Shown: positions 8,010 through 16,398, counted from the first letter of the stretch. The stretch: DNA of 64,000 nt from Limnohabitans lacus (GCF_030053395.1 NZ_JASGBH010000006.1:124001-188000), one strand, 5' to 3'. The notes: generated from the sequence alone by a model not told the origin. Translations and numbers: made by a program.

Positions 8010-8160
8010 GCGACCAGGCATGATGGCGCTGTTTCAATTTGGCGCGTTCAATCCCGCTTGCCCTGTGGCCTGCGGTCAATGCGTGTGACGCCAGGGCTGG
8101 CGTTGGAGTTCTTTTTGGATTTCTCGGTTCTTGGCTGGGTGGCCGAAATCGGTGAAATCC

Positions 8161-8178
8161 CTGATCGTTCTCGATCAG
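8161..8178. repeat. Small inverted repeat in the gap before the cytochrome gene
   Basis: CTGATCG-TTCT-CGATCAG, 7-base perfect arms followed by CGTTTTG. It is either a weak terminator for the rhodanese pair or an operator for the next cytochrome. The rest of the 236-base gap 8010-8245 shows no gene. Confidence 0.4.
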
Positions 8179-8245
8179 CGTTTTGTTCGAAACAACTGAA
8201 TTTGCGTTAAATTAGCGCTTGTTTATATTTAATCAAGGAGTTCTC

Positions 8246-8554
8246 ATGAAACTGGTTTCTGCAATCGTCGCCGTGTCTGCACTGTTCGCCGCGCCTGCCT
8301 TTGCCAATCTGGATCTGGCTAAGAAAAACGCCTGCATGGCTTGCCATGCAGTGGACAAGAAGGTTGTGGGCCCTGCTTACCAAGAAGTGGCCAAAAAATA
8401 CGCAGGTCAGAAAGATGCTGTGGCTGCTGTCGCTAAAAGCATCAAAGCCGGTGGTTCTGGCAAATGGGGTCCCATTCCTATGCCTGCACAAGCCGCATTG
8501 AGCGAAGCTGACGCCAACACCTTGGCTGCTTGGATTTTGGCGGGTGCCAAGTGA
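8246..8554 (+). CDS. Soluble cytochrome c-551/552-type electron carrier
   Basis: 102 aa from the ATG at 8246, with AAGGAG 5 bases upstream. The Sec signal is cut after AFA. The mature domain is about 82 aa with CMACH near residue 31, and KWGPIPMPAQAALSEADANTLAAWIL supplies the Met ligand, the hallmark of cytochrome c551. It closely resembles the C-terminal domain of SoxD in this window (shared HxVDKKVVGP, IKAGGSG, WGPIPMP). It is a plausible acceptor for Sox and FccAB electrons. Confidence 0.9.
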   Translation: MKLVSAIVAVSALFAAPAFANLDLAKKNACMACHAVDKKVVGPAYQEVAKKYAGQKDAVAAVAKSIKAGGSGKWGPIPMPAQAALSEADANTLAAWILAGAK

Positions 8555-8629
8555 TCGCACTGTCCAATTGCTTGCCAATTGGGTGTTGAAGTTGTGAAAG
8601 CACGATCGGTATTCGTGGCTTTTGTAATC

Positions 8630-8661
8630 CGCTCTTCGGGCAACTGAAGAGCGTTTTTTTT
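8630..8661 (+). terminator. Rho-independent terminator after cytochrome c551
   Basis: CGCTCTTC (8630-8637) pairs with GAAGAGCG (8646-8653) across an 8-base loop and is followed by eight T. A textbook intrinsic terminator. Confidence 0.9.
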
Positions 8662-8675
8662 GAGGAAGACATCGC

Positions 8676-8999
8676 ATGCTGACACCTGCTCGATGGATTT
8701 TGTATGTCTTGTTCGCAGGCATGTGCGCAGGGTTGCACGCACAGCCGTCTATTTTTCATGGCGCAGATTTGAAATTAGGTCAAAAACTGATCGATGAGAA
8801 CAAGTGCGTTGAGTGCCACGCGTCCAAGGTCCCGGGCGATGGCAGTGCCATTTACAAACCCAAGGGGCGTATCAACACGGCAGGCCTGTTGCGTGGCATG
8901 GTCGAACAATGCAACACCGAGCTGAACATGGGCATGTTTCCCGAAGAGGTCAATGCGGTGGCCGCTGTTTTGAACAAGAACTACTACAAGTTTAAATAA
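8676..8999 (+). CDS. Small exported c-type cytochrome (monoheme)
   Basis: 107 aa with a signal peptide (ILYVLFAGMCAGLHAQ), one heme site CVECH at about residues 44-48 and a distal segment NMGMFPEEVNAVAAVLN that can supply a Met ligand. The GLLRGMVEQCNTELNMG region recurs in a family of short uncharacterised cytochromes found near sulfur-oxidation genes. The function is probably local electron transfer; no specific partner can be named. It lies 14 bases after the preceding terminator. Confidence 0.75.
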   Translation: MLTPARWILYVLFAGMCAGLHAQPSIFHGADLKLGQKLIDENKCVECHASKVPGDGSAIYKPKGRINTAGLLRGMVEQCNTELNMGMFPEEVNAVAAVLNKNYYKFK

Positions 9000-9009
9000 A
9001 TCTTTGCTT

Positions 9010-9029
9010 ATATAGGGTATCTCCTATAT
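9010..9029. promoter_or_regulatory. Inverted repeat upstream of the DUF302/FadL genes
   Basis: ATATAGG (9010-9016) and CCTATAT (9023-9029), 7-base perfect arms with a 6-base spacer, lie in the gap between the small cytochrome and the DUF302 gene. Size and AT-rich ends suggest a dimeric repressor site. Confidence 0.4.
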
Positions 9030-9126
9030 CAGTTTCAACGAATGTCTCTGATGATTTGAATCAAACGCTGGGCCGGCGGTGGTGCGGGGTCAGCGTTCAA
9101 ATGTTGCAAATCTGAAGGAGATAAAA

Positions 9127-9699
9127 ATGCGCAAATCTTGGACCTGGGTGAAGTGGGGCGTGTTGGCCAGTTCTGTGTGGCTGACGGGTTGTGGAACCAT
9201 CAGCACGATGGGCAAACTCGAGACCGGCGCGGCTGCAGAGGCTGGTCGCATGTGGGATCGCTGGGTAGATGGCAATGGTGACATCGCTGTGGCGACCACT
9301 TGGGAGCGCAAGGTCAAGGCCGGCGTCACGGCCAATGAAGTGGAGCAAGTGCTCAAACAAGTGGCCACCGAGCGCAACATGAAAGACGTGGGCACGCTGC
9401 CCTTGTCCAAGGAACTCGAGGCCCGTACTGGCCAAAAACAAAAACTGCTGACGGTCTACTCCTTCTGCACCCCCACCACAGCACGACGCATGGTGGATTT
9501 CAGCCCACACATGGCCGCTTACTTGCCTTGCCGCATCTCATTGGTTGAGAAAGAAGATGGCCTGTGGATGTACACACTCAACATGGACATGATGGTCAAG
9601 ATGGGCCGTCAGCTGCCTTCACCCCTGAAGGAAGAGGCCCGCGCTGTTCGCGACACCATTTGGGAAATGATGGAGCGCGGCTCCAAGGGTGAGTTCTGA
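9127..9699 (+). CDS. DUF302-domain lipoprotein
   Basis: 190 aa from the ATG at 9127 behind AAGGAG. The lipobox SSVWLTGCGT places the lipidated Cys at about residue 22. The C-terminal half matches the DUF302 pattern: a hydrophobic AAYLPCRISLVEKEDGLWMYTLNMD segment following a helix-rich region. DUF302 proteins are small, often periplasmic, frequently near sulfur genes, and lack a defined activity. It is co-directional with the FadL-type porin 26 bases downstream, probably as an operon. Confidence 0.75.
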   Translation: MRKSWTWVKWGVLASSVWLTGCGTISTMGKLETGAAAEAGRMWDRWVDGNGDIAVATTWERKVKAGVTANEVEQVLKQVATERNMKDVGTLPLSKELEARTGQKQKLLTVYSFCTPTTARRMVDFSPHMAAYLPCRISLVEKEDGLWMYTLNMDMMVKMGRQLPSPLKEEARAVRDTIWEMMERGSKGEF

Positions 9700-9725
9700 T
9701 TTAAGCCAACACGAGGAGACAAACC

Positions 9726-11069
9726 ATGAAAACAAAACACACATTGCGCGCCACCGTTGCTGCTTCTGCTTTGCTGCTGGCTTCTTGGTCAGCCCATGCC
9801 ACCAATGGCATGTTGATGGAGGGTTATGGTCCGCAATCTCTGGCCATGGGCGGTGCAGCCACAGCATTTGACAATGGGACGGCGGCCATGATGAACAACC
9901 CTGCAACTTTGCAGTTGGGTGCCAATGGTTCGCGTCTCGATGTGGCATTGGGTGTGTTGGGTCCCAACGTCAAATCCAGCATGACGGGCATGCCGACCGC
10001 TTCATCCGGTGGCACTTCCTATGTGATGCCGGCCATGGGTTGGGTACGCAAAGACGACCGCATGACCTGGGGTGTGGGTATCTTTGGTCAAGGTGGCATG
10101 GGAACGGAGTACGGTGCTGATACTTTCTTGGCCATGCAAACCGGCAAGGATGTGCGCTCTGAGTTGGCTGTGGGACGTGTGATTTTCCCGGTGGCCTTGA
10201 AGGTCAATGAACATTTGAATCTCGGTGCTTCGCTCGACTACACATGGGCCAGCTTGGACATGAAAATGGCCGCCAGTGGTGCACAGTTGGATGGCATGGT
10301 CACGGGTGGTTCGAACCCTATTGCTATGGCTGCTCCAATGCTGGCTGGAGCTCCTTGGGCACGTATTGATTTCAGTAATTCCAATAAATTCACGGGTGCT
10401 GCCAAAGGCTCTGGTTGGACTGGTAAGTTAGGACTGGTCTTTCAAGCAAGCAAAGATCTGTCACTGGGCGTGAGTCATCATCTCAAGACCAACCTCAGTG
10501 ACATGACGACAGCAGCGACCGGTGCGAGCATGAGTGCACCGGACATGGGGCAAGGGGCTTTTTCCGATACCGGAAAAATTTCGGTGATCAACTTTCAGAT
10601 GCCGGCATCCACCACAGTGGGTCTGGCATGGCAAGCCAGCCCCAAGCTGATGGTGGCAGCAGATGTCAAACGCATCGGTTGGTCAAGCGTGATGAAGGGC
10701 TTTTCTATGCGCTACGACAGCGCGGCAATGGGCGGAAGTCTCAATTTCACCATGCCTCAAAACTGGAAAGACCAAACGGTTGTCGCTTTGGGTGGTGCCT
10801 ACCAATTGGATGAAGCCTGGACTTTGCGTGCGGGCTACAACCATTCATCGAACCCCATTCCTGATGGGTATGTGCACCCCTTGTTCCCAGCCATTGTCAA
10901 AAATCATTACACCGCTGGTTTTGGCTACAAGGTCAGCAAGGCGGTCAGCGTGGATGCCGCGATTTCACATGCGCCAACCGTGACTGTCGTCAATACATCA
11001 GGGCAGATGCCTTTGACCATCAGCCACAGCCAGACCAACTACCAAATGATGCTGAGCTACCGCTACTGA
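9726..11069 (+). CDS. FadL/OmpP1-family outer membrane transport protein
   Basis: 447 aa with a Sec signal ending at SAHA and then the FadL N-terminal signature TNGMLMEGYGPQSLAMGGAATAFDNGTAAMMNNPATL, which forms the hatch and first strands. The remaining sequence alternates polar and hydrophobic residues as a 14-stranded barrel and ends in an aromatic terminus (MLSYRY), as outer-membrane proteins do. FadL proteins import hydrophobic compounds. Next to sox genes, passage of elemental sulfur or another hydrophobic substrate is possible but speculative. AGGAGA precedes the ATG. Confidence 0.85.
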   Translation: MKTKHTLRATVAASALLLASWSAHATNGMLMEGYGPQSLAMGGAATAFDNGTAAMMNNPATLQLGANGSRLDVALGVLGPNVKSSMTGMPTASSGGTSYVMPAMGWVRKDDRMTWGVGIFGQGGMGTEYGADTFLAMQTGKDVRSELAVGRVIFPVALKVNEHLNLGASLDYTWASLDMKMAASGAQLDGMVTGGSNPIAMAAPMLAGAPWARIDFSNSNKFTGAAKGSGWTGKLGLVFQASKDLSLGVSHHLKTNLSDMTTAATGASMSAPDMGQGAFSDTGKISVINFQMPASTTVGLAWQASPKLMVAADVKRIGWSSVMKGFSMRYDSAAMGGSLNFTMPQNWKDQTVVALGGAYQLDEAWTLRAGYNHSSNPIPDGYVHPLFPAIVKNHYTAGFGYKVSKAVSVDAAISHAPTVTVVNTSGQMPLTISHSQTNYQMMLSYRY

Positions 11070-11078
11070 GTTGGATGA

Positions 11079-11112
11079 CCCGCTTGATCAGGGTTTGTCC
11101 TGATCAAGTGGG
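11079..11112 (+). terminator. Hairpin after the fadL-like gene
   Basis: Arms CCCGCTTGATCAGG and CCTGATCAAGTGGG pair over 14 positions (one G-T) around GTTTGT. No T run follows, so it may stabilise the 3' end or act as a weak terminator. Confidence 0.5.
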
Positions 11113-11155
11113 CATCGCTTTGTAATTTCTGGTTCAGATACTTCGTTTATCGTAT

Positions 11156-11175
11156 ATATTCGCACATCCGAATAT
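11156..11175. promoter_or_regulatory. SqrR/BigR-type operator upstream of the sox regulator
   Basis: ATATTC-N8-GAATAT, inside the dyad TATATTCG-N6-CGAATATA, lies 24 bases upstream of the regulator start. It contains ATTC-N8-GAAT, the motif I recall for the persulfide-responsive ArsR-family repressor SqrR. It is probably an autoregulatory site that also controls soxCDYZAXB. Confidence 0.72.
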
Positions 11176-11198
11176 ACTAACTTAATGGCAAGCACCGC

Positions 11199-11504
11199 AT
11201 GAGCGATGAAATCGATCAGGTTTTTGACAAGGCGGCTGCATTGTTTGCTGTTCTGTCGACACCGATCCGTTTACGCATCATCAGCGAGTTGTGCCAGGGT
11301 GAGAAGAATGTGGGTCAGTTGCTCGAGAACATTGATGTTGCGCAACCCAATATGTCCCAACATCTGAACATCATGTACAGATCGGGTGTGCTGGGTAAGC
11401 GTCGGCAAGGGGCCCAAATGTTTTATCGGATTGCAGACGAATCTGCGGCGATGGTTTGTCGTGCCGTGTGCACGCAAAAAGCCATTGCTGCAGCCGTGGA
11501 TTGA
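11199..11504 (+). CDS. soxR: ArsR-family persulfide-responsive regulator of sox genes (SoxR/SqrR/BigR-like)
   Basis: 101 aa winged helix-turn-helix. The recognition region VAQPNMSQHLNIMYRSGVLGKRR is typical of ArsR proteins. Cys32 sits in the ISELCQGE helix, and Cys87 and Cys91 in the C-terminal helix (VCRAVC). A dithiol pair in these two helices forms the polysulfide switch of BigR and SqrR. The gene leads the sox cluster, 22 bases before soxC, and has a matching operator upstream. It is expected to repress sox genes until sulfane sulfur cross-links the cysteines. The symbol soxR here means the sulfur-oxidation ArsR protein, not the SoxRS redox sensor. Confidence 0.85.
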   Translation: MSDEIDQVFDKAAALFAVLSTPIRLRIISELCQGEKNVGQLLENIDVAQPNMSQHLNIMYRSGVLGKRRQGAQMFYRIADESAAMVCRAVCTQKAIAAAVD

Positions 11505-11526
11505 CAACTCAAAACGAGGAGTTTGT

Positions 11527-12891
11527 GTGAAAGAAGACAGCATCAACTCGGGAAGGGTGCAAAAAGCACCAGAGAACTTCCTGACCCAAAGTGGTATCAA
11601 GGAGGTCTTTGCCGAAGGCAAAAAAGGCCGCCGCGATTTCATTCGCAATGCATTTGCAGCCGCTGCTGCTGGTGCGGCGGCACCCATGGCCATGGCTCAG
11701 GGCAATCCTGTGCCCACCGAGGGTGGTGATCCCAATATTCTGAATTTGCCTGAGCATGCAACAGGTTTGGGACAAGGCGTAGCCGTTGAAGGTTACGGCA
11801 AGCCCTCCAAATTCGAGGCCAACCTGCAGCGCCGCCAAAGTCCTGGTTTGACGCAAACCACACAAGCCTCGGTGTCCTTTGCGCCATTGCAGTCCTTGTT
11901 TGGCATCGTTACGCCCAGCGGTTTGCATTTTGAGCGTCACCACCAAGGCTGGTGGGACATCGATCCGTCCAAGCACCGCTTCATGATCAACGGCATGGTC
12001 AAAAAGAACATGGTGTTGACCATGGACGAGATCATGCGCTTGCCATCGGTGTCGCGTTTCCACTTCATCGAGTGCGGTGCCAACACAGCGGTCGATTGGG
12101 GGAATGTGGCGGTGCCTACGGTGCAATACACCCACGGCATGCTGTCATGCAGTGAGTTCACGGGCGTGCCCTTGATCACTTTGCTCGAGTTGGCTGGCGC
12201 TGACTTGAAAAACGGTAAATTCGTTTTGGCTGAAGGTGGTGATGGATCGTCCATGACCCGCACCATCCCCATGAGCTTGATCACTTCAGGTGAAGTGCTG
12301 GTGGCTTATGGCCAAAACGGTGAGATGCTGCGCCCAGAAAACGGTTATCCCCTGCGTTTGATCGTGCCAGGTGTGCAAGGTGTGAGTTGGGTCAAGTACC
12401 TGCGCCGCATCGAAGTGGGTGACAAGCCTTATGCCGCCAAGGATGAGGCCATTCACTACATCGATTTGCAACCCGGTGGTTTGCACCGCCAGTACACCAA
12501 CCTCCAGGAAGTCAAGAGCGTGGTGACCACGCCCTCCGGCGGTCAGGTCTTGCTGGACAAAGGTTTTTACAACATCACCGGCTTGGCTTGGTCGGGCAAG
12601 GGCAAGATCCAGCGGGTGGATGTGTCGGTCGACGGTGGCCGCAACTGGCGCCAGGCGCGCCTGGAGACACCAGTGCTGTCCAAAGCTTTGACTCGCTTTA
12701 ACCTCGATTGGGTCTGGGATGGCAAGCCCGCCATCATCCAAAGCCGCGCACAGGACGAAACAGGCCATGTGCAGCCGACCTATCAGCAATTGCGCGGCGT
12801 GCGTGGCACGCGTTCGATCTATCACAACAACGCCATTCAGTCGTGGCTGGTACAAGAAAACGGTGAGGTGAAAAATGTCCAGGTTTCGTAA
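11527..12891 (+). CDS. soxC: Sulfane/sulfite dehydrogenase molybdopterin subunit SoxC
   Basis: 454 aa from the GTG at 11527 with GAGGAG upstream; the open frame runs further back into soxR. A Tat signal lies near residues 36-60 (KKGRRDFIRNAFAAAAAGAAA). The molybdopterin oxidoreductase domain has the Mo-ligand Cys in RFHFIECGANTAVDWGN, and a C-terminal dimerisation domain follows (RVDVSVDGGRNWRQARL). With SoxD it oxidises the sulfane sulfur bound to SoxY, allowing complete thiosulfate oxidation to sulfate without stored sulfur. The last 17 bases overlap soxD. Confidence 0.95.
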   Translation: MKEDSINSGRVQKAPENFLTQSGIKEVFAEGKKGRRDFIRNAFAAAAAGAAAPMAMAQGNPVPTEGGDPNILNLPEHATGLGQGVAVEGYGKPSKFEANLQRRQSPGLTQTTQASVSFAPLQSLFGIVTPSGLHFERHHQGWWDIDPSKHRFMINGMVKKNMVLTMDEIMRLPSVSRFHFIECGANTAVDWGNVAVPTVQYTHGMLSCSEFTGVPLITLLELAGADLKNGKFVLAEGGDGSSMTRTIPMSLITSGEVLVAYGQNGEMLRPENGYPLRLIVPGVQGVSWVKYLRRIEVGDKPYAAKDEAIHYIDLQPGGLHRQYTNLQEVKSVVTTPSGGQVLLDKGFYNITGLAWSGKGKIQRVDVSVDGGRNWRQARLETPVLSKALTRFNLDWVWDGKPAIIQSRAQDETGHVQPTYQQLRGVRGTRSIYHNNAIQSWLVQENGEVKNVQVS

Positions 12892-13951
12892 TGCCGTTTT
12901 GACGGTCGCCTTGCTGGCCGTGGCGGGTTTGGCTGCGGCGCAGTCGCCCAAATACCCTGGTGTGGGTCGCGCAGCAACCCCCAAGGAAGTCGCCAAGTGG
13001 GACATCGATGTCCGTCCGGACTTCAAAGGTCTGCCTGCAGGTTCAGGCTCTGTGGCCAAGGGCCAAGACGTGTGGGAAGGCAAGTGCGCCCACTGCCATG
13101 GTGTGTTCGGTGAATCCGGCGAGGTGTTCAGCCCCTTGATTGGCGGCACCACGGCCGAAGACGTCAAGACCGGTCGCGTGGCCAACTTGAACCGTTCAGA
13201 CTACCCAGGCCGCACCACCATCATGAAGGTGGCCACGGTCTCCACTTTGTGGGACTACATCAACCGCGCCATGCCTTGGACCGCACCCAAGTCGTTGACA
13301 ACGGAAGAGGTCTATTCGGTCACTGCATTCTTGCTCAATCTGGCCAATGTGGTGCCTGATGACTTTGTGTTGTCAGACAAGAACATTGCCGACGTGCAAA
13401 ACCGCATGCCTAACCGCAACGGCATGACGACCAAGCACGCCATGTGGCCAGGTCAGGAGTTCGGTGGGGTTAAGAAGCCTGATACGGACAACAAGCTGTG
13501 CATGAAAGACTGCACGCCTGAGCCTAAAGTGGCTTCGTTCTTACCTGACTTTGCGCGCAATGCCCATGGCAATTTGGCGGAGCAAAACCGCTTGGTTGGC
13601 CAGCAAATTGGTGTTGACACGACCAAGCCTGAAGCCAAAGCCGGTATGCCTGCAGCTGCAGCGCCAGCAGCAGCGGCTCCAGCCAAGCCCGAAAACGCCG
13701 AGGCCAAAGCCGCCATCGCCTTGCTGAATAAGTACAGCTGCACGGCTTGCCATGGTGTAGACAAGAAAGTGGTCGGCCCAGGCTTCAATGAGATCGCCAA
13801 AAAGCACGCGGGCAAAGTTGACTATTTGGTAGGCAAGATCAAGGCCGGTGGTTCTGGTGTCTGGGGTCCAATCCCCATGCCACCACAAACACTGCCCGAT
13901 GCAGACGCCAAAAAGATTGCCGAATGGATTTCCAAGGGGGCCAGCAAGTGA
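12875..13951 (+). CDS. soxD: Sulfane dehydrogenase diheme cytochrome subunit SoxD
   Basis: 358 aa with a signal peptide cut after AAAQ. The first cytochrome domain has CAHCH near residue 70, and a second C-terminal domain has CTACH near residue 289. They are joined by an Ala/Pro-rich linker at about residues 250-275. The last 85 residues are strongly similar to the free cytochrome at 8246, so this looks like a fusion of a Sox-specific cytochrome with a c551 module. It accepts electrons from SoxC. It overlaps soxC by 17 bases, indicating coupled translation. Confidence 0.95.
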   Translation: MSRFRNAVLTVALLAVAGLAAAQSPKYPGVGRAATPKEVAKWDIDVRPDFKGLPAGSGSVAKGQDVWEGKCAHCHGVFGESGEVFSPLIGGTTAEDVKTGRVANLNRSDYPGRTTIMKVATVSTLWDYINRAMPWTAPKSLTTEEVYSVTAFLLNLANVVPDDFVLSDKNIADVQNRMPNRNGMTTKHAMWPGQEFGGVKKPDTDNKLCMKDCTPEPKVASFLPDFARNAHGNLAEQNRLVGQQIGVDTTKPEAKAGMPAAAAPAAAAPAKPENAEAKAAIALLNKYSCTACHGVDKKVVGPGFNEIAKKHAGKVDYLVGKIKAGGSGVWGPIPMPPQTLPDADAKKIAEWISKGASK

Positions 13952-13968
13952 TACGGGATATTCCCGTA
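13952..13968. repeat. Hairpin immediately after soxD
   Basis: TACGGGA-TAT-TCCCGTA, 7-base perfect arms with a 3-base loop, starts at the base after the soxD stop. It is one of several hairpins at sox gene junctions and probably protects or punctuates the transcript. Confidence 0.5.
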
Positions 13969-14020
13969 ACATTGCTGAACCAATTTCACTAGCATCATTC
14001 AATCATCAAGGAGATTTCAG

Positions 14021-14476
14021 ATGCAAACTCGTCGCGAGACACTCAAGCAAAGCGCAGTGGTTGCCGGCTTGCTGGCTTCGGCTGGCTTCCCCCAGTTCGC
14101 TCAAGCAGCTTTCAACAAGGCTGCCTTCGATGCCAAATCCGTGCAGGACGCAGCCAAAGCCTTTGGTGCTGCCAGCATGGCTGAAAGCAAAGACGTCACC
14201 ATCACCGGTCCGGACATCGCAGAAAACGGTGCCGTGGTTCCCTTGGGTGCCAGCACATCTTTGCCCGGCGTCAAGCAACTGTTGATCTTGGTCGAAAAGA
14301 ACCCCGCTGCTTTGGTGGCCATGTTCCACGTGAGCGATGCTGTTGAAGCCAACTTCGCGACCCGCGCCAAGATGGGCCAGTCGTCTGACGTTTACGCAGT
14401 GGCCATCATGGCCGACGGCAAGGCTTTGTTTGCCAAAAAAGAAGTCAAAGTCACTTTGGGTGGTTGCGGCGGTTAA
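14021..14476 (+). CDS. soxY: Thiosulfate carrier subunit SoxY
   Basis: 151 aa with a Tat signal (MQTRRETLKQSAVVAGLL) and the diagnostic C-terminal swinging arm VKVTLGGCGG. Its Cys carries the thiosulfate-derived adduct covalently during the Sox cycle. AAGGAG precedes the ATG. It forms a heterodimer with SoxZ, encoded 48 bases downstream. No missing residues are seen. Confidence 0.96.
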   Translation: MQTRRETLKQSAVVAGLLASAGFPQFAQAAFNKAAFDAKSVQDAAKAFGAASMAESKDVTITGPDIAENGAVVPLGASTSLPGVKQLLILVEKNPAALVAMFHVSDAVEANFATRAKMGQSSDVYAVAIMADGKALFAKKEVKVTLGGCGG

Positions 14477-14524
14477 TCCCCCAATTGCTTTTCAACAGAA
14501 TCATTGAAAGATTAGGAGAAAAAA

Positions 14525-14836
14525 ATGGCAGATCCAATGCGCATTCGTGCCCAAGCCTCCGGCGACAAAGCCACCGTCCGTGTTCTCATGAGCCACGAGA
14601 TGGAATCCGGTCAGCGCAAAGACGCTGCTGGCAAGTTGGTCCCAGCTTGGTTCATCCAAGAAGTCACCGCCTCTTTGAACGGCAAGCAAGTCTTGGCCGC
14701 TGAATGGGGCCCAGCAGTGTCCAAGAACCCCTTCATGCAATTTGCCATCAAGGGTGCCAAAGCCGGCGACAAAGTCGCCGTGACTTGGAAAGACAACAAG
14801 GGTGATACCCGTACAGACGAAGCCACAGTTTCCTGA
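14525..14836 (+). CDS. soxZ: Sulfur carrier complex subunit SoxZ
   Basis: 103 aa, no signal peptide, since it is exported with SoxY through the SoxY Tat signal. The immunoglobulin-like SoxZ fold is recognisable from MADPMRIRAQASGDKATVRVLMSHEMESGQ at the start and KVAVTWKDNKGDTRTDEA at the end. It scaffolds SoxY and presents its carrier arm to SoxAX, SoxB and SoxCD. A ribosome site (TTAGGAG) lies 9 bases before the ATG. Confidence 0.96.
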   Translation: MADPMRIRAQASGDKATVRVLMSHEMESGQRKDAAGKLVPAWFIQEVTASLNGKQVLAAEWGPAVSKNPFMQFAIKGAKAGDKVAVTWKDNKGDTRTDEATVS

Positions 14837-14852
14837 TATCGTTTGTTTCTTC

Positions 14853-14882
14853 AAAAGGGTGAAGTTTTCCTTCACCCTTTTT
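14853..14882 (+). terminator. Hairpin between soxZ and soxA
   Basis: AAAAGGGTGAA (14853-14863) pairs perfectly with TTCACCCTTTT (14871-14881) around GTTTTCC. The T run is largely within the stem, so partial termination or mRNA processing inside the operon is more likely than full termination. Confidence 0.6.
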
Positions 14883-14910
14883 GCATTTAAAAACATCAAC
14901 AGAGGTGACA

Positions 14911-15714
14911 ATGAAAAAAGCATCAATCCTTTCCATTGCAGCAGTCTTGGCACTGTCTGTGACGCCAACTATGGCGCAAAAAACGGCCAGCCAGGGCATT
15001 GACGAATACCGTGCCATGTTGCAGGACGGTAATCCAGCGGACTTGTTTGAAGCCAAAGGCGAAGACCTCTGGAAAAAAGCCAGGGGACCCAAGAATGCTT
15101 CGCTGGAAAAATGCGATTTGGGTAAAGGTCCTGGCGTGGTCAAGGGTGCTTTTGTCGAGTTGCCCCGTTATTTCGCAGATACCCAGCGAATGCAAGATCT
15201 GGAGTCACGCTTGGTGACTTGCATGGAAACCTTGCAGGGCTTGAATGGAGCTGAAATTGCCAAGACGCCTTATGGCAAAGGCGAGATGGCCAATGTGACG
15301 GCTTTGGCCACATGGATTGCCGCCGAGTCCAAGGGCCAGCGCTTCAATTTGTCCCAAGCGCACGCGCAAGAGAAAACTTTTTACGAAGTGGGCAAGCGTT
15401 TGTTTTTCCAACGTGGTGGACCTCATGATTTCTCATGCGCTTCATGCCATGGCGAAGAAGGTAAACGCATCCGTTTACAAGACTTGCCCATTTTGAGCAA
15501 AAACCCTGGCGATGGGGTTGGCTTTGCAGCGTGGCCTGCTTACCGTGTGTCCAATGGGCAAATGTGGAGCATGCAGTTGCGCTTGAACGATTGTTATCGT
15601 CAGCAACGCTTTCCCTATCCAGGTTTTGGCAGTGATGCAACGATCGCGCTGTCCACTTACTTGGGTGTGAATGCCAAAGGTGCAGCGTCAATTGCACCAG
15701 CCATCAAGCGTTGA
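14911..15714 (+). CDS. soxA: SoxA cytochrome subunit of thiosulfate-oxidising SoxAX
   Basis: 267 aa from the ATG at 14911, with AGAGG upstream. The signal peptide ends after TMAQ. The single heme site CASCH is near residue 177. The catalytic cysteine heme ligand lies in LNDCYRQQRFPYPG, whose Cys is modified to persulfide in SoxA proteins. Two N-terminal cysteines (EKCDLG and LVTCMETL) occupy the place of the lost first heme. It couples thiosulfate to SoxY with SoxX, encoded next, 19 bases away. Confidence 0.95.
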   Translation: MKKASILSIAAVLALSVTPTMAQKTASQGIDEYRAMLQDGNPADLFEAKGEDLWKKARGPKNASLEKCDLGKGPGVVKGAFVELPRYFADTQRMQDLESRLVTCMETLQGLNGAEIAKTPYGKGEMANVTALATWIAAESKGQRFNLSQAHAQEKTFYEVGKRLFFQRGGPHDFSCASCHGEEGKRIRLQDLPILSKNPGDGVGFAAWPAYRVSNGQMWSMQLRLNDCYRQQRFPYPGFGSDATIALSTYLGVNAKGAASIAPAIKR

Positions 15715-15733
15715 TCCGAACAGGAGATTCTTC

Positions 15734-16390
15734 ATGAACAAAAAAACCAGCCTTATTTTGACAACACTGACTGCGGCATTGGTGGCTGTGGGTTGCGCCT
15801 CAGGCCCTTCGGTGGCCGAGCTCAATACCTTGACAGACAAAATCATCAAAGCCTCTTTTCGTGACCAAAGCCATGTAAAAGTTGAACGTATCACGGCGAC
15901 GGATGAAACCAATCGTGCCTGCAGTGATGCCGATGTGGCAGGCAAGCCGCTTGATGAAAAAACAGCCAAGGCACTTGAGGAAGTCAATTTGAAGGCCATC
16001 AAATGGCCCTCGGATGGCAAATTCATCGGCGACTGGAAGGAAGGCGAGAAAATCGCGCAAAGCGGTCGAGGATTGACGTGGAGCGACAAGGCAGATGCTG
16101 TCAACGGCGGCAACTGCTACAACTGCCACCAAATCAGCAAAGAGGAAATCTCTTTCGGCACGATTGGCCCCAGCCTCTACAACTACGGCAAGATCCGTGG
16201 TGTGACTGACCCGAACAGTCCAGAAAGCAAGCCGATTGTGGAATACACCTGGGGCAAGATCTGGAACTCCAAGGCCTACAACGCTTGCTCCAACATGCCG
16301 CGCGCAGGTCACATGGGCATCTTGAACGAAACGCAAGTTCGCCACATTGTGGGTTTGTTGCTCGACCCCAAGTCACCCGTTAACCAATAA
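15734..16390 (+). CDS. soxX: SoxX cytochrome subunit, predicted lipoprotein form
   Basis: 218 aa from the ATG at 15734. The N-terminus has a lipobox (LVAVGCASG, Cys about residue 21) in place of a simple cleavable signal, so the SoxAX complex is probably tethered to a membrane. The heme motif CYNCH is near residue 130, and the distal Met lies in CSNMPRAGHMG. An N-terminal extension of about 90 residues precedes the cytochrome domain, making it longer than minimal SoxX. It accepts electrons during SoxY-thiosulfate conjugation. A strong terminator follows the stop. Confidence 0.93.
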   Translation: MNKKTSLILTTLTAALVAVGCASGPSVAELNTLTDKIIKASFRDQSHVKVERITATDETNRACSDADVAGKPLDEKTAKALEEVNLKAIKWPSDGKFIGDWKEGEKIAQSGRGLTWSDKADAVNGGNCYNCHQISKEEISFGTIGPSLYNYGKIRGVTDPNSPESKPIVEYTWGKIWNSKAYNACSNMPRAGHMGILNETQVRHIVGLLLDPKSPVNQ

Positions 16391-16398
16391 TGAATTTC

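Noticed and set aside
8224-8229. TATATT as the -10 of the cytochrome c551 promoter
   Set aside because: It would place the transcript start on the ribosome site, and the -35 match is poor.
13952-13968. GATATTCCC after soxD as a further ATATTC operator
   Set aside because: It is the loop and arm of a hairpin with no matching half site 8 bases away.
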